Origin: Diphasiastrum complanatum
Lineage: Eukaryota > Streptophyta > Lycopodiopsida > Lycopodiales > Lycopodiaceae
DNA length: 64,000 bases
NCBI GenBank assembly: GCA_029204225.1
Contig: MU832050.1
Location: forward strand, 25,912-89,911
Reading direction: 5' to 3'
Every line of letters starts with the position of its first letter. The stretch's first letter is position 1. Made by a program: the position numbers and the translations under genes. Below, in pieces: positions 1 through 11,687 of the stretch. The notes beneath the pieces were generated by a model, which was given only the letters and a program-made list of their open reading frames with translations, ran no database searches and was not told the origin of the DNA.

Positions 1-1
1 T

Positions 2-364
2 CAAAATGATGATGTCGTTATGACCTTGCTTTCTTCTCTTCCAAATTCCTATGAGCACTTTGTGGTGATGATCTCCACACAACCCGACCTCACTCTTCAA
101 AAGGTGATCGGTCATCTTCTTCAAGAAGAAATGCGGAGAAAGGCTAGCAGCATGTCCATCAAAGACAAATCCATGGCTCTATACACCAAGAAGAAAGACT
201 ATTCCAAGGGCAAGAATCAAGTGTAGCAGCAATAGCAAAAGCCTCACACTCAAGGTGAGCATGGTGGATCGCGCAAGAAGCTTTTCTGCAGATATTGCAA
301 AAGAGCTAATCACGACATCTGTGAAAAGTACAGTACTAAGGACCATAAATGGATCTTTGAATGA
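2..364 (+). pseudogene. Copia-A gag C-terminal remnant with zinc knuckle
   Basis: The frame is open from the left edge of the window, so the start lies outside. It reads LLSSLPNSYEHFV then LTLQKVIGHLLQEEMRR, the conserved end of the plant Copia gag (UBN2/DUF4219) family, which forms the particle that packages element RNA. Two TAG stops follow (224-226 and 233-235), then the same frame continues into a zinc-knuckle-like CRYCKRANHDIC at 287-322. The spacing is CX2CX4HX2C rather than CX2CX4HX4C, so the knuckle is decayed. The frame ends at 362-364. It belongs with the protease and RT remnants downstream on the same strand. Confidence 0.75.
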
Positions 365-1144
365 TCCACAAGGTGATTGTATGCTTGTTAAACAATCTAT
401 CAGAAACTAGTCATCAGAAAACAAGATCTAGTTTAGCAGCTTGATAGGAAACAAGTAGAGACAATCAAAGCATTGATCAAATAGTCTAATCCAACTCCAC
501 ACGTGTGGAAATAAGGCTGTAGTACGGCCTGTAGACAGTGTTTACAAAGTGCCAAAGCTGGGTTTCATTGGAAAAATAGAGTAATCACCATACAATGAGA
601 GGAAACTCGAGTTTCTCCTTGAGGCTCCAAAAAGTTTCTATCTTCTCACTATGGAGAATGGAAATACATAGTAAAACACACTTCCTTTGCAAAGTTAGGT
701 GAAAATCCAGCATGTAATAAGGAAGTAGACTCCACTTTCTTGCCCTAATGTGCAAACCCTAGCCTAGATCCAAGAGTCATGCTTGGTAGGTGCATGGTAG
801 GTACAAATCTCATCATAAATCATGGTCTAGATCCTACAAAGTAGGAATCACTACCAAATAGACACAACCACTCCTCTTGACTCGTGGTAACCTACTTTAG
901 GTGTGTATGTACAAGTGGCACTTTGGCCATTCAAGTAACCAACAAACAATATTGACAAAATGTACAATATTCTACATGGCTAGATTTGCCAATGTAGGCA
1001 ATTTTTCACAACATCAAGGAGTGTCACATCAGGATCTACAACAAGGCAAACAAGCAGCAGCCTGACTCCTCCAACATGAGAAATTCAAGGAGGTCAGATA
1101 CACACTTGTTAATGGTTTACAACAATAACAAAGACTGTGATGGC
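365..1144. other. degenerate gag-protease spacer of Copia-A
   Basis: About 780 bases between the zinc knuckle and the protease. I see no frame that continues either domain; it is probably scrambled or mutated Copia interior. The last codon before the protease, at 1142-1144, is TGA where most Copia elements have the tryptophan of a W-Y-x-D-S-G-A motif. Confidence 0.4.
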
Positions 1145-2035
1145 TGATACCTAGACAGTGGCGCTACCCAATACATGACCTCTCGCAAGGAATGGTTTAC
1201 GGAGTACACAACTTACAGCAGAGACCAATTTATCTACCTTGGAGATTCTAGCACCGAAGAAGGCAAAGGAGTAGTGAAGATCAACTTCAACAACGATCTA
1301 TCCATTTGTGTTCCTGATGTCCTTCATGTTTCTCAGCTTTCAAAGAACCTGTTATCAGTCTCTAAGAAAGCTGATGAGAGCTACACTGTTACTTTCTCAT
1401 CTGAGCAGCGTACAATACTCGATGAAGATACTACTCTGACTACATGCACTAGAGTCAGAAATCTTTACATACTGTCTAATTCAGTTGCATTAGCTAGTAT
1501 CTCTAATGAAAATGTAAACGACAGTGCTATTCTATGGCATAGTCAATTTGGACATGTGAATACAAGCTCACTTTCTTATATGCGTTGTAATAATTTAGAT
1601 GATGGTTTGAATTTTCCGTCTTCATTAGATAGGAAATCTTTTACAGCCTGTTACGTGCAGAACAGATCTAGCACCAAAGTCGTCGACAACAAGACTCCTC
1701 ATCAATTTTGGCATGGGCACAAGCCTAGTGTCAACCATTTAAAAATCTTTGGTTGTATATGTTTTGTTCACATTCCTAAACAGCTTAGGAAGAAGCTGAA
1801 TCATAGGACAAATAAATGTATTTTCATTGGCTATCCTGATGAACATAAAGTTTATAAAGTTTATGATCCATCCACCAATGTAGTATTTGTCTCTAGGGAT
1901 GTAATATTTCAAGAACATACATACTATGATTTCAAACGACCATCGATAAGCGATGCTATGTCATTTCATCCTATTTTACGTAGCATGGATTCTTCCAATG
2001 TTGATGTTCCTCTTCTACAGAACCTGCAGCTATAG
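1145..2035 (+). pseudogene. Copia-A protease fused to integrase C-terminus (integrase core deleted)
   Basis: The frame starts with YLDSGATQYMTSRKEW, the aspartic protease active site (D-S-G at about residue 3). Next come the protease body (LHVSQLSKNLLSVS) and the GAG-pre-integrase motif LWHSQFGHVNTSSL. At about 1650 the sequence passes without a stop from the pre-integrase end (FTACYVQ) to KTPHQFWHGHKPSVNHLKIFGC, which is the region after the catalytic core. The D,D,E core of roughly 170-200 residues is missing. The frame then reads through the usual FIGYPDEHKVYKVYDP and VFVSRDVIF motifs. The junction is in frame, so this may be a deletion derivative that spread rather than random decay. It cannot encode an active integrase. 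Confidence 0.85.
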
Positions 2036-2220
2036 CTACAGAAGCCGAGTAGCTGACAATACTTGTCATCAGACCAGACCAAGCTAGCTTGAGCAGATCT
2101 GAAGAAACTCAAGAAGAAGCATCATTGCATCTTGGTCAACCCAACGTCCACAGATCCTCATGGACTCGGACAATTCCTGAGAGGTATGCACCTTAGTCAT
2201 TCTGGATTTCATCAGAAGAA

Positions 2221-3790
2221 CCAGAGAGCCTAGCCGAAGCAATTAACTCCAAGGATGCTATGAAGTGGCAAGAAGCTATGGAAAGCGAGTATAAATCACT
2301 TTTGATGAATCAGACCTGGACACTGGTTGACTTCCCTACTCACAAGAGAGTTATCGACAACAAGTGGATCTTCAAGAAGGAGATCAACTCTGATGGTTCC
2401 ATTGCAAAATGAAAAGCATGGCTAGTGGCTAAAGGATTCACTCAAGTCCAAGGAGTGGATTATCAAGAAATTTTCAGTCTTGTCGTCAAGATGCAGTCAA
2501 TTAGGACTCTGATTGCGTTAGCAACTGCAGAAGAACTCAAAATGTACCAAATGGATGTCAAGACAACATTTCTCAACGACAACGTCAAAGATGAGTTGTA
2601 TACCTTCCAACCAGAAGGATTCGAAGTCAAAGCCCAAGAGCACAAAGTGTGCAAGCTGCACAAAACAATCTATGGTCTGAGACAGGCTACAAGAGCATGG
2701 TTCGATAGAATCAACTCTTATCTCATTCATTTAGGATTTGTAAATAATTCAGCTGATTGTAATGTTTATTCAAAGCATATAGGCACCAATTCAGTTCACA
2801 TAGCTCTTTACATAGATGATGCATTTATTCTATCTAATGACACTTCTCTACTGCACACTACTAAGAGTGATCTGTCAAAGGAATTTGACATGACTGATTT
2901 AGGAGCTGTTCATTCTTTGTTAGGAATTCACATTACTAGAAATAGACTTCAGAAGAAGATCTATCTTAGCCAGCAGACATATCTAAAAAGCATTTTAGAG
3001 AAGTTTCATATGTCCGATTGTAAACCAATTGATACTCCAATAGATCCAAGTATAGTATTGACTAAACCTTCTTGTGCTGAGACTGATAGTGAAGTACTCG
3101 ACTTAGCGAAGTACCCTTGTCATTCACTAATCGGATCTCTAATGTATGTAATGCTGTGTACTAGACCAAATTTAGCATACACTGTTAGCACGTTAAGTCA
3201 ATTTATGTCTAATCCTAGGATCTCTCATTGGAAAGCATTAAAGAGAGTGATGAGATATATTTAGAGAAGTTTAGATCACATCTTATGTTACGATGGAAAT
3301 GCTATTGACCCACTCATCCTATGAGGCTACTCCAGTTTGAATTGGAGAGGAACAGTCTCTACCAAAAAATCTACCTCCGGATTCTGTTTCTATCTGGCAG
3401 GGGGACCGATTTCGTGGAACTCAAGGAAGAGAAGTTAGTCGTGCTTTCTTCAACAGAGGCAGAGTACATTGCAACATGTCAAGCTTCAAAATAAGCTATA
3501 TGGATCAGGTTATTACTTCACGACTTACATCACACTCAGTTTAATACTACCACCATTCTGTGTGACAACTTGAGCTGTATTTCATTGTCACTGAATCTCA
3601 GATTTCATGGCAAATCCAAGCACATAGAAATTCGATATCATTTCAATTGGGAGAAAGTTTTCTCAGGGCAAGTGACCCTTCAATACTGCTTCACAACATA
3701 AATGGCCGCAGACATCTTCACCAAAGCGCTTCCCAGGATCAAGCACCAAAAATTCTTCAACAAGCTGAACCTAACGAAGCTACCAAGGCA
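2221..3790 (+). pseudogene. Copia-A reverse transcriptase-RNase H remnant
   Basis: Copia RT (RVT_2) is recognisable from WQEAMESEYKSLLMNQTW through KWIFKKEINSDGS, VKTTFLND, YGLRQATRAWFDR and the catalytic box LYIDDAFIL (YIDD). It continues to KPIDTPID and SLMYVMLCTRPNLAYTVS. A TGA at 2410-2412 falls at K*KAWLVAKGF, where families normally have an arginine or tyrosine; CGA to TGA deamination is a plausible cause. A TAG at 3262-3264 ends the open part. RNase H follows with more stops and shifts (TKKSTSGFCFYLAGGPISWNS near 3363). The order gag-PR-INT-RT-RH identifies Ty1/copia. It is not functional. Confidence 0.88.
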
Positions 3791-3804
3791 CCAACTGTGA
3801 TCTT

Positions 3805-3813
3805 AAGGGGGAC
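3805..3813 (+). promoter_or_regulatory. polypurine tract of Copia-A
   Basis: AAGGGGGAC lies directly before TGTTGGAAATTAAGCC, the expected arrangement for plus-strand priming next to a 3' LTR that begins with TG. Confidence 0.75.
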
Positions 3814-4960
3814 TGTTGGAAATTAAGCCCGCAGTTGCCTCCTTGGTGAATGACTAATTTATATTTCATGATTATTCCTGCATGTCTATTGATTATTGAT
3901 CTAGGGTCATGTGAAACCAACTTTGGTTCTATGTCTACTCATCTGATACTTGCAAGAATCACAAACTTAGACAGCCAATTTATTTGAAGAACGTCTACAA
4001 CGGGCTTTCGGCTGATTTCCAACAAAGGGTAACCAATCCTGTCATAGTTTCAAAGTTCAGATGTCAAGTTTAATAACTTGAAGTCATTGAAGACTTGGCC
4101 ATCTTCAACGACTTTCACAAAACTTGCATTTAGAACAAGTCTGCAGAAATACATTACTTTCTCAATAGTTTGCAGAAATACACTATGTTTTCAACAACTT
4201 CGGCTTTTTCGCATTTTTCCGAAATGCGACACTTGCATAGTTCAAAAGCTTAACACACCTTCGACTCTTTGCAAAAAATGCGAAGAGAGAGAAAAAACCT
4301 GAAGGTCATCTACTTTCATGCATTAAGTTGTTTTTAAGACATCGTCTTTTTAGGGCACCTTCGGCTTCTTGCGAAAAATGTGAAGGAGAGAAAAGTCTCG
4401 AAGGTCGTCTCAAATAAACGAGGAACGTTCCAGCGACGTCCTTGTCCGCGTCAACGATGCTAAATTATTGATCGTATATATATTGTGTACAATTGTCAAC
4501 ATGGATGAAGTCTTTAAGTTAATCATCCAAACACGGATTACGAGTTGCTCCGTCCATGAGATGCATTTTTTAGCCTCCCAATTACGCTGTCATTTTTTGT
4601 TGTAATTGCTATTTAAATTGTGCTTCAGTGTAATATAGCAGCAGCTTGCTTTTATCTGTGTACAACGTAGATGAATGCATGTTGTGATCACTTTTAATGC
4701 TGTTTGATCGCGCCTGTTTACTCACTCTAATTAGAACACGGACGTCTAAGACTCCTCAGTTTTTGATCAAACGATGGCCGTCTTTGACACCTGAGGAACT
4801 CGTGATATCATACTGCTCTTTCATTTATTTCAGAACTATATTTCACATTGAATCTGATTTCAGTAGCACCACACACAAACCATCTCTAATCTCTTCGGTG
4901 GACTATACTCTTATTTTAGAGTATGAATTATTTTTTAAGATCATGTTGGGCAATTAGAAC
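3814..4960 (+). repeat. Copia-A 3' LTR (right end unresolved)
   Basis: The LTR begins TGTTGGAAATTAAG after the polypurine tract. The matching 5' LTR is left of the window, so the CA end and target duplication cannot be fixed; the given end is a guess. It contains a 100-bp-period direct repeat (4257-4410). Nothing in it codes. Confidence 0.5.
4257..4410 (+). repeat. two-copy direct repeat inside the Copia-A LTR
   Basis: ACCTTCGACTCTTTGCAAAA at 4257 and ACCTTCGGCTTCTTGCGAAA at 4357 start two related units of about 54 bases, 100 bases apart. Each continues through ATGCGAAG/ATGTGAAG, a GAGAGAAAA run and GAAGGTC. Each unit carries CCTTCG near its start and CGAAGG/TGAAGG near its end, so each can fold. 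Confidence 0.7.
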
Positions 4961-7470
4961 ACTTAAAGCTGTGATTACATTTAGCATAAGCTGTCTATTA
5001 GACTGTTTTTGCACCTAGCAGCCGATTAGAACGGGAGAGCTGTTCCGCAATATTCCTACTCTCTTCTCCATTTGCATTCTTCTATGTCCCTTGCCCCATC
5101 AGTATTCTCAAGTGGAAACATTTGGAGATTGTTTTGAAATTCCATTTGGATATGGATGGGCATGAAAAGACACATATAAGATGAGTAGACGAGATAAATA
5201 TCCTAAATTATTTTCTTGATTCTAATTGTGTGGTTCATTGATCAAGTTAGATATGGCTATTTCAAGCAATGGAAAGTTGAACCTGCTGGATAAGGAAAAG
5301 GTAAACCATTTGGGGTTTATGGTCATTCATTCTATAAGGACATCTCAAGGTGAGAATCGACAATGGCATTTGCATCAGACTTGGTGGTTGTAGTTGTTTC
5401 ACATGCATTTGCAAGGGAGAAAATTTTTCATTTGTGAATTACTAGATTTTTCTATGTAAAGCTTGCATAGTAGAACTTTTGACAAGTTTGGAGGTGACAA
5501 GCTGTTACCACTTCATAGCAGAAGTGTGGTGGAGCTCATGCTTGGGAACACATTCTTTTGGTAAGTTTAAAACATGAATGAACAGAGATAAGTGATTGGA
5601 GATTTTTCCAAATGATGGAGATCATGTTTTGTGCTTTGGGGTCTACTTCTCTCATCATTTCATTTTAGGTCGATGAAATAATGAAAGCATGAGAAAATTA
5701 CCCACTCATAGTACAATGTAAACAAATGAGTATTGTGTGAAATCAACTAGTTTAGTGTAGTCAAGTTGTGTTTATTTGGCAATTTTGATGCCAATATGCA
5801 TTTTAAACTTAGAGATAGACTTTACAAAGTTAATAAGGCCTAAGAATAGTGGATTTACTATTTTTGAAAACTTAGGCAAGTTGATAAGGTCGAATTTGGA
5901 CCTACTCTAAATGGTTAGTAGAGATGCATTGAATCTAGTCATGTTAAATCTAGGGTTTGGAAGAGATCTACTTCCATAAATTGATAAGCTTGTGTAAGAG
6001 CATCCAAATAGGGCAAGGGGATGCTATAAATAGACTATAAGCGTAGGAGGAATTCATCTCTCTCATTCTTCTCTCATTCATTCTTATGAAAGATATCTCT
6101 TTGGGTTCTACATCCAATTTTTGCATATTTGTGATGATATAGTGGATTTTTGTGTATAGAATGCTATTTTTCTTATGTCTATGAGTTGCCACGTGTGATT
6201 ACTATTGTTGTATGGCTATTGTACGGACTGGAATGATAAATTAACTTACATAAGTGAATTTGGCAAGTTCTTGTTGAGTTTAGATCTTCTATGTGTAGTA
6301 GATGCAAAATTTTTACATCTATAATGATGCTAGACATGCTTCCAATTAAGCCAAAGATCAAAGGGCCTAATTAGGTCTTCGTGATTTGATTTTCTTCACA
6401 TATTGTGCCTCCCATGTGCTACATGACCTTGGTTGTTCTAGGATGTTAAATTCTCCTTCAACATCAACTATCCACAAAACAATGAAGAATCATTTCGATG
6501 CAATCATTATTTTTGAAATTTGATTTTTTGTCAAAATTCTAGTGATTCTTACATAAAGGCTTATTGTGTTGGATGTGAGGGCTATGCTACAAGAAGAATG
6601 ATCCTAGATGAATACACAACTAAAACTCGTGTAGTTAATGGTATATTCGTCTTACAAGAACCAAACTTAGCAAAGTGATATTGCATGTGGTCATTTGTTG
6701 TATGTGCAACCAATACATACATGTCCCTACTCCAACCAACAAAGGTAAAGATAGCCTAACCAACTATTGTTTTAGAGAATTTGAAGGATAATTAATTCTT
6801 CCTAAGATGAAGTGGAGGTTGAATTTTGTTTTAACGGATTGAAGGTCTTTTATTTCTTACTTCCTAAGATTAGGGAGAGGTTAAACAATTCCATTATGCA
6901 AAAGATAAGATCACAATTCAACTTTCAATCTATTTATGCGTTGTGCTACAACACAAGAAGAATGAATTCTAGTCGATCATCCAACCTGTAAATGATGACA
7001 CCATTGTTCTTATATTTAACAAGAAATGCTCATCAATTTAGATATGATTCAATCAATGTCTTTGAAAGGAGCAACTTTTATGTGCCATAAAGTTGGAGTA
7101 ACGAGAGAAAGGGTCAAGACTATAAATACGAAATGAATATGGATAGACTATACATTTCCAATAAATGGAACTAGTCTAAACGTCTCTCACTAGCCACTAT
7201 CAACTATCCCTTATTTATCATCGCCCTTGGTTTCAAAAGTGGACTTTTTGTTGTCTCTAATATGGTGACAAAAAGCACGCTTATATTTACAACTTGAATG
7301 CATCTATTAAAATTTGGTGGAGCATCTCATATGTGCTCAAGGAGTTAGCAAATATAAGGAACATATTGATGTCCATAAGATGTTGGAGTATAAATCTTTA
7401 GTTGAGCTCACTTCAACTTCTCGAGAGCATGTTCCACATGACTTCAACTTTTCAAGAAAATCTTCCACAT
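4961..7470. other. non-coding AT-rich stretch
   Basis: No convincing coding frame, RNA gene or element terminus was found over about 2.5 kb. The right end (from about 7300) abuts Copia fragment C. Confidence 0.5.
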
Positions 7471-7521
7471 TGTTGATGTACGCTATGGTATGCATGAGGC
7501 CAGACATAGCCACGACAATTG
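7471..7521 (+). pseudogene. Copia-C RT fragment, left half
   Basis: LLMYAMVCMRPDIATTI matches the SLMYAMVCTRPDIATTIGS segment of Copia-D at 13278-13330 almost exactly. It is cut at 7521 by insertion of Copia-B. The rest of this fragment resumes at 11953. Upstream of 7471 the similarity to Copia-D stops, so this is the fragment's left breakpoint. Confidence 0.82.
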
Positions 7522-7778
7522 TGTCAACAATCAGAAATGCAACATCAAGCATTCGCCATAAACAATCACCAAGTAGGGAGACGGAAGAAGAACACGCAAT
7601 ATCACTCTATCACACTCACTTCATACTGAATATAAAATGTACATATAAACCCTGAACCCTGATAGAGAGAGAAAACCTACGAATAGACTAATAGACTAGC
7701 CTACGACTAATTACAGTTGGTAACAGCTATTAATGTACATCGTAAACAGTAACAATGAAGTTTAATTGATTTCTAACA
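7522..7778 (-). repeat. Copia-B 3' LTR
   Basis: 257 bases, TG...CA termini on the minus strand (TGTTAGAAATC to GATTGTTGACA). It is preceded on the minus strand by the purine run TTGAGGGAGAG at 7779-7789. The pol reading frame ends four bases inside this LTR with the TAG of TGTTAG. Confidence 0.92.
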
Positions 7779-9512
7779 CTCTCCCTCAATGATAAAATTA
7801 CGCTTTTCTATTCCTAATAGAGTACGAAACCTCTCAAATTTATATCTACCTAATGACTTAGTAGAAATATCTGCCATTTGATCTTCAGATTTACAAAAAA
7901 CAAGATCAATGGCTCCATCAAGAATTTTCTCTCGAATAAAATGATAGTGTATTTCGATGTGCTTGGTTCGAACATGTAAAATTGGATTTTTGACAAGGTG
8001 AATACAGCTTTGATTGTCGCAAGATGTAGTAGTAGCATCCACCTGTGGCTGACCTAAATCCATAAGCAATCTTTGTAACCATACCACTTCTTGTGTGGCA
8101 TTGCTAAGTGCTCGATATTCAGCTTTCGTTGATGATAAAGCTACTGTAGGTTGCCTTTTGTTGTTCCATGAAATTGCAGCTGTACCATAACTGAATGTAT
8201 GACCACTGGTAGATCTTCTGTCATCAATATTACTTGCCCAATCGACATCTGTATAACCTACCAACATTGGCGCTTCAGGCTGATCATACTTCAAACCAAA
8301 ATTCAATGTCCCTCGAATGTATCTGAGAATATGTTTAGCAGCCTTCCAGTGTGCTTGACTAGGATCTTGCATAAATTGACTAACAACACCAACAACATAA
8401 GAAATATCAGGTTGTGTGTGTGTGAAATAAATCAAACTACCCACCAACTGTCTATACAAATAAGCATCCACTTTCTCAGATTCATCATCTGCAGTAAGCT
8501 TCATGTTGACATCCATAGGTGTACTCAAGGGCTTACAATCCTGCATATTGAACTTATAAAGCAAATCTTGTGCATATTTGCTTTGTGTTAGAAAGACCAT
8601 GTCTTCTTTTTGCCATACTTCAATGCCAAGACAGTAGTGCATCAATCCTAGATCACTCATGTCAAAGGCATTGGAAAGATTTGATTTGATTTCATTAATT
8701 AACCTCTCATTACTTCCTGTAATAATCAAATCATCCACATACAACACAATGAGCACTATATCTGAATCTTGCCTTAGAATGTAAAGATTAGGATCAACAT
8801 CACTCTTTACCATTCCCCTTCGCTTGAAGTGCTCATCAATGCAAGAGTACCATGCTCGTGGTGCTTGCTTCAATCCATATATGGCTTTGTTGAGTTTACA
8901 AACAAAATGATCTCTTCTTGGATCAACAAACCCTTGAGGTTGCTCTAAATATACCTCTTCATCCAATACTCCATTAAGAAAAGCAGATTTGACATCCATT
9001 TGCTGGATTTTCCAACCATAGAAAGCAGAAATTGCAATGATAGAATGAATAGTTACCATTTTGGCTACAGGTGCGAAGGTCTCCTCAAAGTCTATACCTT
9101 CTTGTTGCTCAAAACCTCTTGCAACTAATCGTGCCTTGTACTTGTTGAGTTGCCCATCCGCTCCATACTTCGTCTTGTAGATCCACTTACATGTGATAGG
9201 CGTCTTACCATCAGGTAGCTCAACCAAGTCCCACGTTTTGTTCTTCGATATAGCCTCCATTTCTGTTTCCGTACCTGCATGCCACTCCTTGTGTTCCTTT
9301 GCTTCATTGAAAGTTTTAGGTTCTTGAGCCGTTAAGATGGATCCCATTAGGGCTAGATTCATCTCTAATCTTGCATGAGGTTTTCGATTTCTACTTGATC
9401 TTCTAAGCTCTCCCTGCTCACTAGATCCGGGAGTATCTCCCTTATTTGCACCATCTATGACTGATAAGTACCATTTAGGTACTCTCTTGGGAATTTTAGC
9501 ATCAGGCTTGCC
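7773..9512 (-). pseudogene. Copia-B reverse transcriptase and RNase H (uninterrupted)
   Basis: The best preserved retroelement enzyme in the window: about 580 codons with no stop after the TAA at 9513-9515. RT runs from WHAGTETEMEAISKNKTWDL through KWIYKTKYGADG, QQMDVKSAFLNG and YGLKQAPRAWY to the catalytic LYVDDLIITG (YVDD). RNase H shows the first acid in YTDVDWASNIDDRRSTSG, then ALSSTKAEYRALS, CDNQSCI and KTKHIEIHYHFIRE-like motifs. The frame ends E-G-E-C-stop, with the PPT encoding the last residues and TAG inside the LTR. RT copies element RNA into DNA; RNase H degrades the RNA strand. It is probably a catalytically competent relic cut off from its polyprotein. Confidence 0.93.
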
Positions 9513-10402
9513 TTAGTCCAATGGATTTTCTATATCAAAATCCACTTCCTTCTTGACCTGTGCTTTCGCTCCCTCATCAAAAGGTTCAGTGATTACTTCA
9601 GATTGTTCACCTTGGCCCATCTCGTCAAACATAGCATCTCTAGAAATTACAAGCTTCTGTGCATTTGTGTCATATATCCTGTATGCCTTGGCCTTCTCAT
9701 CATATCCAAGGAAAATATACTTGATAGCTTTTGCATCCAATTTCCTTCGTTTCTCATCAAGAATATGAGCATAAGCATCACAACCAAATACTCTCAAATG
9801 AGAAATATTAGGTTTCTTTTCAGTAACAGCTTCATGAGGTGTCTTACCTTCCACGGATTTTGTAGGACACCGATTCAGGATGTGCGTAGTTGTGCTACAA
9901 GCTTCTGCCCAAAAGGTGTTTGGCAGACCCTTGCTTTTGAACATCGCCTTGGCCATCTCAACAATAGATCTGTTCTTTCGTTCTACAACTCCATTTTGCT
10001 GTGGTGAATAAGGTGTTGTAGTCTGCCTTTTGGTCCCTTGATCTTTGTAGAAATCAATAAATTTTGTCCAAAAATACTCACCACCTCCATCAGATCTCAA
10101 AGTTTTGATGCAACATCTTGTTTGCTTTTCAACTAATGCCTTGAATTCCTTGAATTAGCAAAAGCATCTGATTTCTTGCTTATGAAATAAATCCAAATGC
10201 ATATGCTATAATCATCAATGAAGGTGATAAAGTAATAGTAGCCACTAAGAGATCTAGTCTGCATAGGTCCACATAGATCACTGTGGACAAGATCTAGGAT
10301 GCCACTGGATCTCCTTGCTCCACTTTTGGGAAACCTCTCTCTGTGTTGTTTTTTGAAAATGCAACCTTTACAAATTTTTCCTTCAAAAGAAATATCAGGC
10401 AA
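9513..10402 (-). pseudogene. Copia-B integrase (one frameshift, one stop)
   Basis: The segment begins in the zinc-binding part (KICKGCIFKKQHRERFP, the C-x2-C half of the HHCC finger). It continues to HSDLCGPMQTRSLSGYYYF, the first catalytic Asp region, and FITFIDDYS. A one-step frameshift near 10150 moves the frame. The core resumes with LRSDGGGEY (second Asp) and TPYSPQQNGVVERKNR (catalytic Glu). The C-terminal half shows FWAEACSTTTHILNRCPT, HLRVFGCDAYAH and KYIFLGYDEKAKAYRIYD. It ends at TAA 9513-9515, after which the frame runs on into RT. D,D,E residues are all visible but the protein is broken. Confidence 0.9.
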
Positions 10403-10414
10403 TCCTATAAGAAT

Positions 10415-11330
10415 CTACAAAATTTGAGCACTAATATGACCGAATCGTTGATGCCAAAGATCACTTCGACTATCAACCGTGCTTACCATAGCTTGAGCAA
10501 AAGATCTCGCATTCAATTTGTAGAGTCGATTCCCATTGACTCTAGCTCCTATAGCAATCACTTTGTAGTGATTCTTGATGTCTTTGACAAGACATTTGTC
10601 GCTGTCAAACTCAACCTTGAGTTGTCGATCAGCCATCGTCCCAACAGATAGTAGATTGTTAGCTAAGTCAGGTACATATTGCACATTGCTTATCCGCTTT
10701 ATCTTCCCGCTGGCTAACTTCATTGGTGCCACTCCAACTCCTTTAACAGATAGCAATTTGCCATTGGCTTGTCCAACTTCATCACCATTGTGAGTTTCCT
10801 TGAGTTCTGAAAACCACTCTTTCCTTGAAGTCATGTGCTTGGATGCACCACTATCAATGTACCAGGTATCCTTGGTTTCATCACTTGTCATTAATGTTGT
10901 AATGAACAATTTTGAGCTCTCAATTGTATCATCTTCATATTGATCATCATCGTATTAATGTTGATCAGTATAATTGTTTTCATAATAATAAACATCAAAT
11001 TGATGTTGATCAGCATAATTTCCCACTTGTCCTTTGTCTTTTCTTTATTCCATCTCCTTCTGTTTCTGGAAGCATTCACGCTCCCAATGGCCAAGTTTGT
11101 TGCAATACCTACAATTTCCAGGTTTATTTTGCCTGGAATAGCCGCGTCCTTGACCTCGGCCTTGATTCCAATTGCCTCAATTTGGGCCATCATTGGATTG
11201 TTCTTGAAATTGTTGGAATGATCCACGATTTGAGTTTCCACCTCTTGATTGGTGTCTTCCATGACCAAATCTACCACCACGTCCCTTGACTGCAAGAGCT
11301 TGATAAATCAGAGATTTCTTGGCACAACTC
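10415..11330 (-). pseudogene. Copia-B gag C-terminus and protease
   Basis: The protease is clear: DTWYIDSGASKHMTSRKEWF gives the D-S-G active site, followed by VQYVPDLANNLLSVG and the pre-integrase LWHQRFGHIS. Before it, in another frame, lies a canonical zinc knuckle CRYCNKLGHWEREC (CX2CX4HX4C) at 11072-11113, inside a glycine/arginine-rich tail (GRGGRFGHGR). Frame changes between knuckle and protease and some stops show decay. Nearly all of gag upstream of the tail is absent, which suggests an internal deletion between the leader and gag. Confidence 0.88.
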
Positions 11331-11675
11331 TCTGACAAATGATACTTTTCACAAAGACAAAAAAAAATATTGTAAAACTTTTCCCACTCAACAGATTTTC
11401 AATCTGTCTGATGCTACCCTGGCCTTTCCGATGCCTCTAGGACTGTATCTTCATTCCCCACTAATAACTGTGAGCTCTTTGATGCTTACTTCTTATGATG
11501 ACGGTGTTGTCTTACCTGGTGTTGGTGAGCAGATCATTGATAGTAAGATTCGGGAGGATGTTCTTCCAACCGTTTTTGTCTCTCCAAGCTTTCACCTCTT
11601 GTGAAGGACTTTCTCACTTTGTTGCGGAGCCTGTGACAAGTTGTATCCACTGATCAAACACACAGGACTATCGTA
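11331..11675 (-). other. Copia-B leader / deleted gag region
   Basis: Some 345 bases between the zinc-knuckle tail and the primer site. A complete Copia gag N-terminus would need roughly 700 bases more. I see no clear gag motif here, only a short possible gag frame next to 11330. The stretch fits an untranslated leader plus a deletion scar. Confidence 0.5.
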
Positions 11676-11687
11676 GCTCTGATACCA
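11676..11687 (-). promoter_or_regulatory. Copia-B primer binding site (initiator Met tRNA)
   Basis: Minus-strand TGGTATCAGAGC directly abuts the inner edge of the 5' LTR. This is the standard plant primer site complementary to tRNA-iMet and marks the start of minus-strand DNA synthesis. Confidence 0.9.

Noticed and set aside
8199-8591. 130-codon frame on the plus strand within Copia-B
   Set aside because: Shadow of the RT frame on the other strand.
10343-11289. Several 70-130 codon plus-strand frames in Copia-B
   Set aside because: Antisense shadows of protease and gag sequence.
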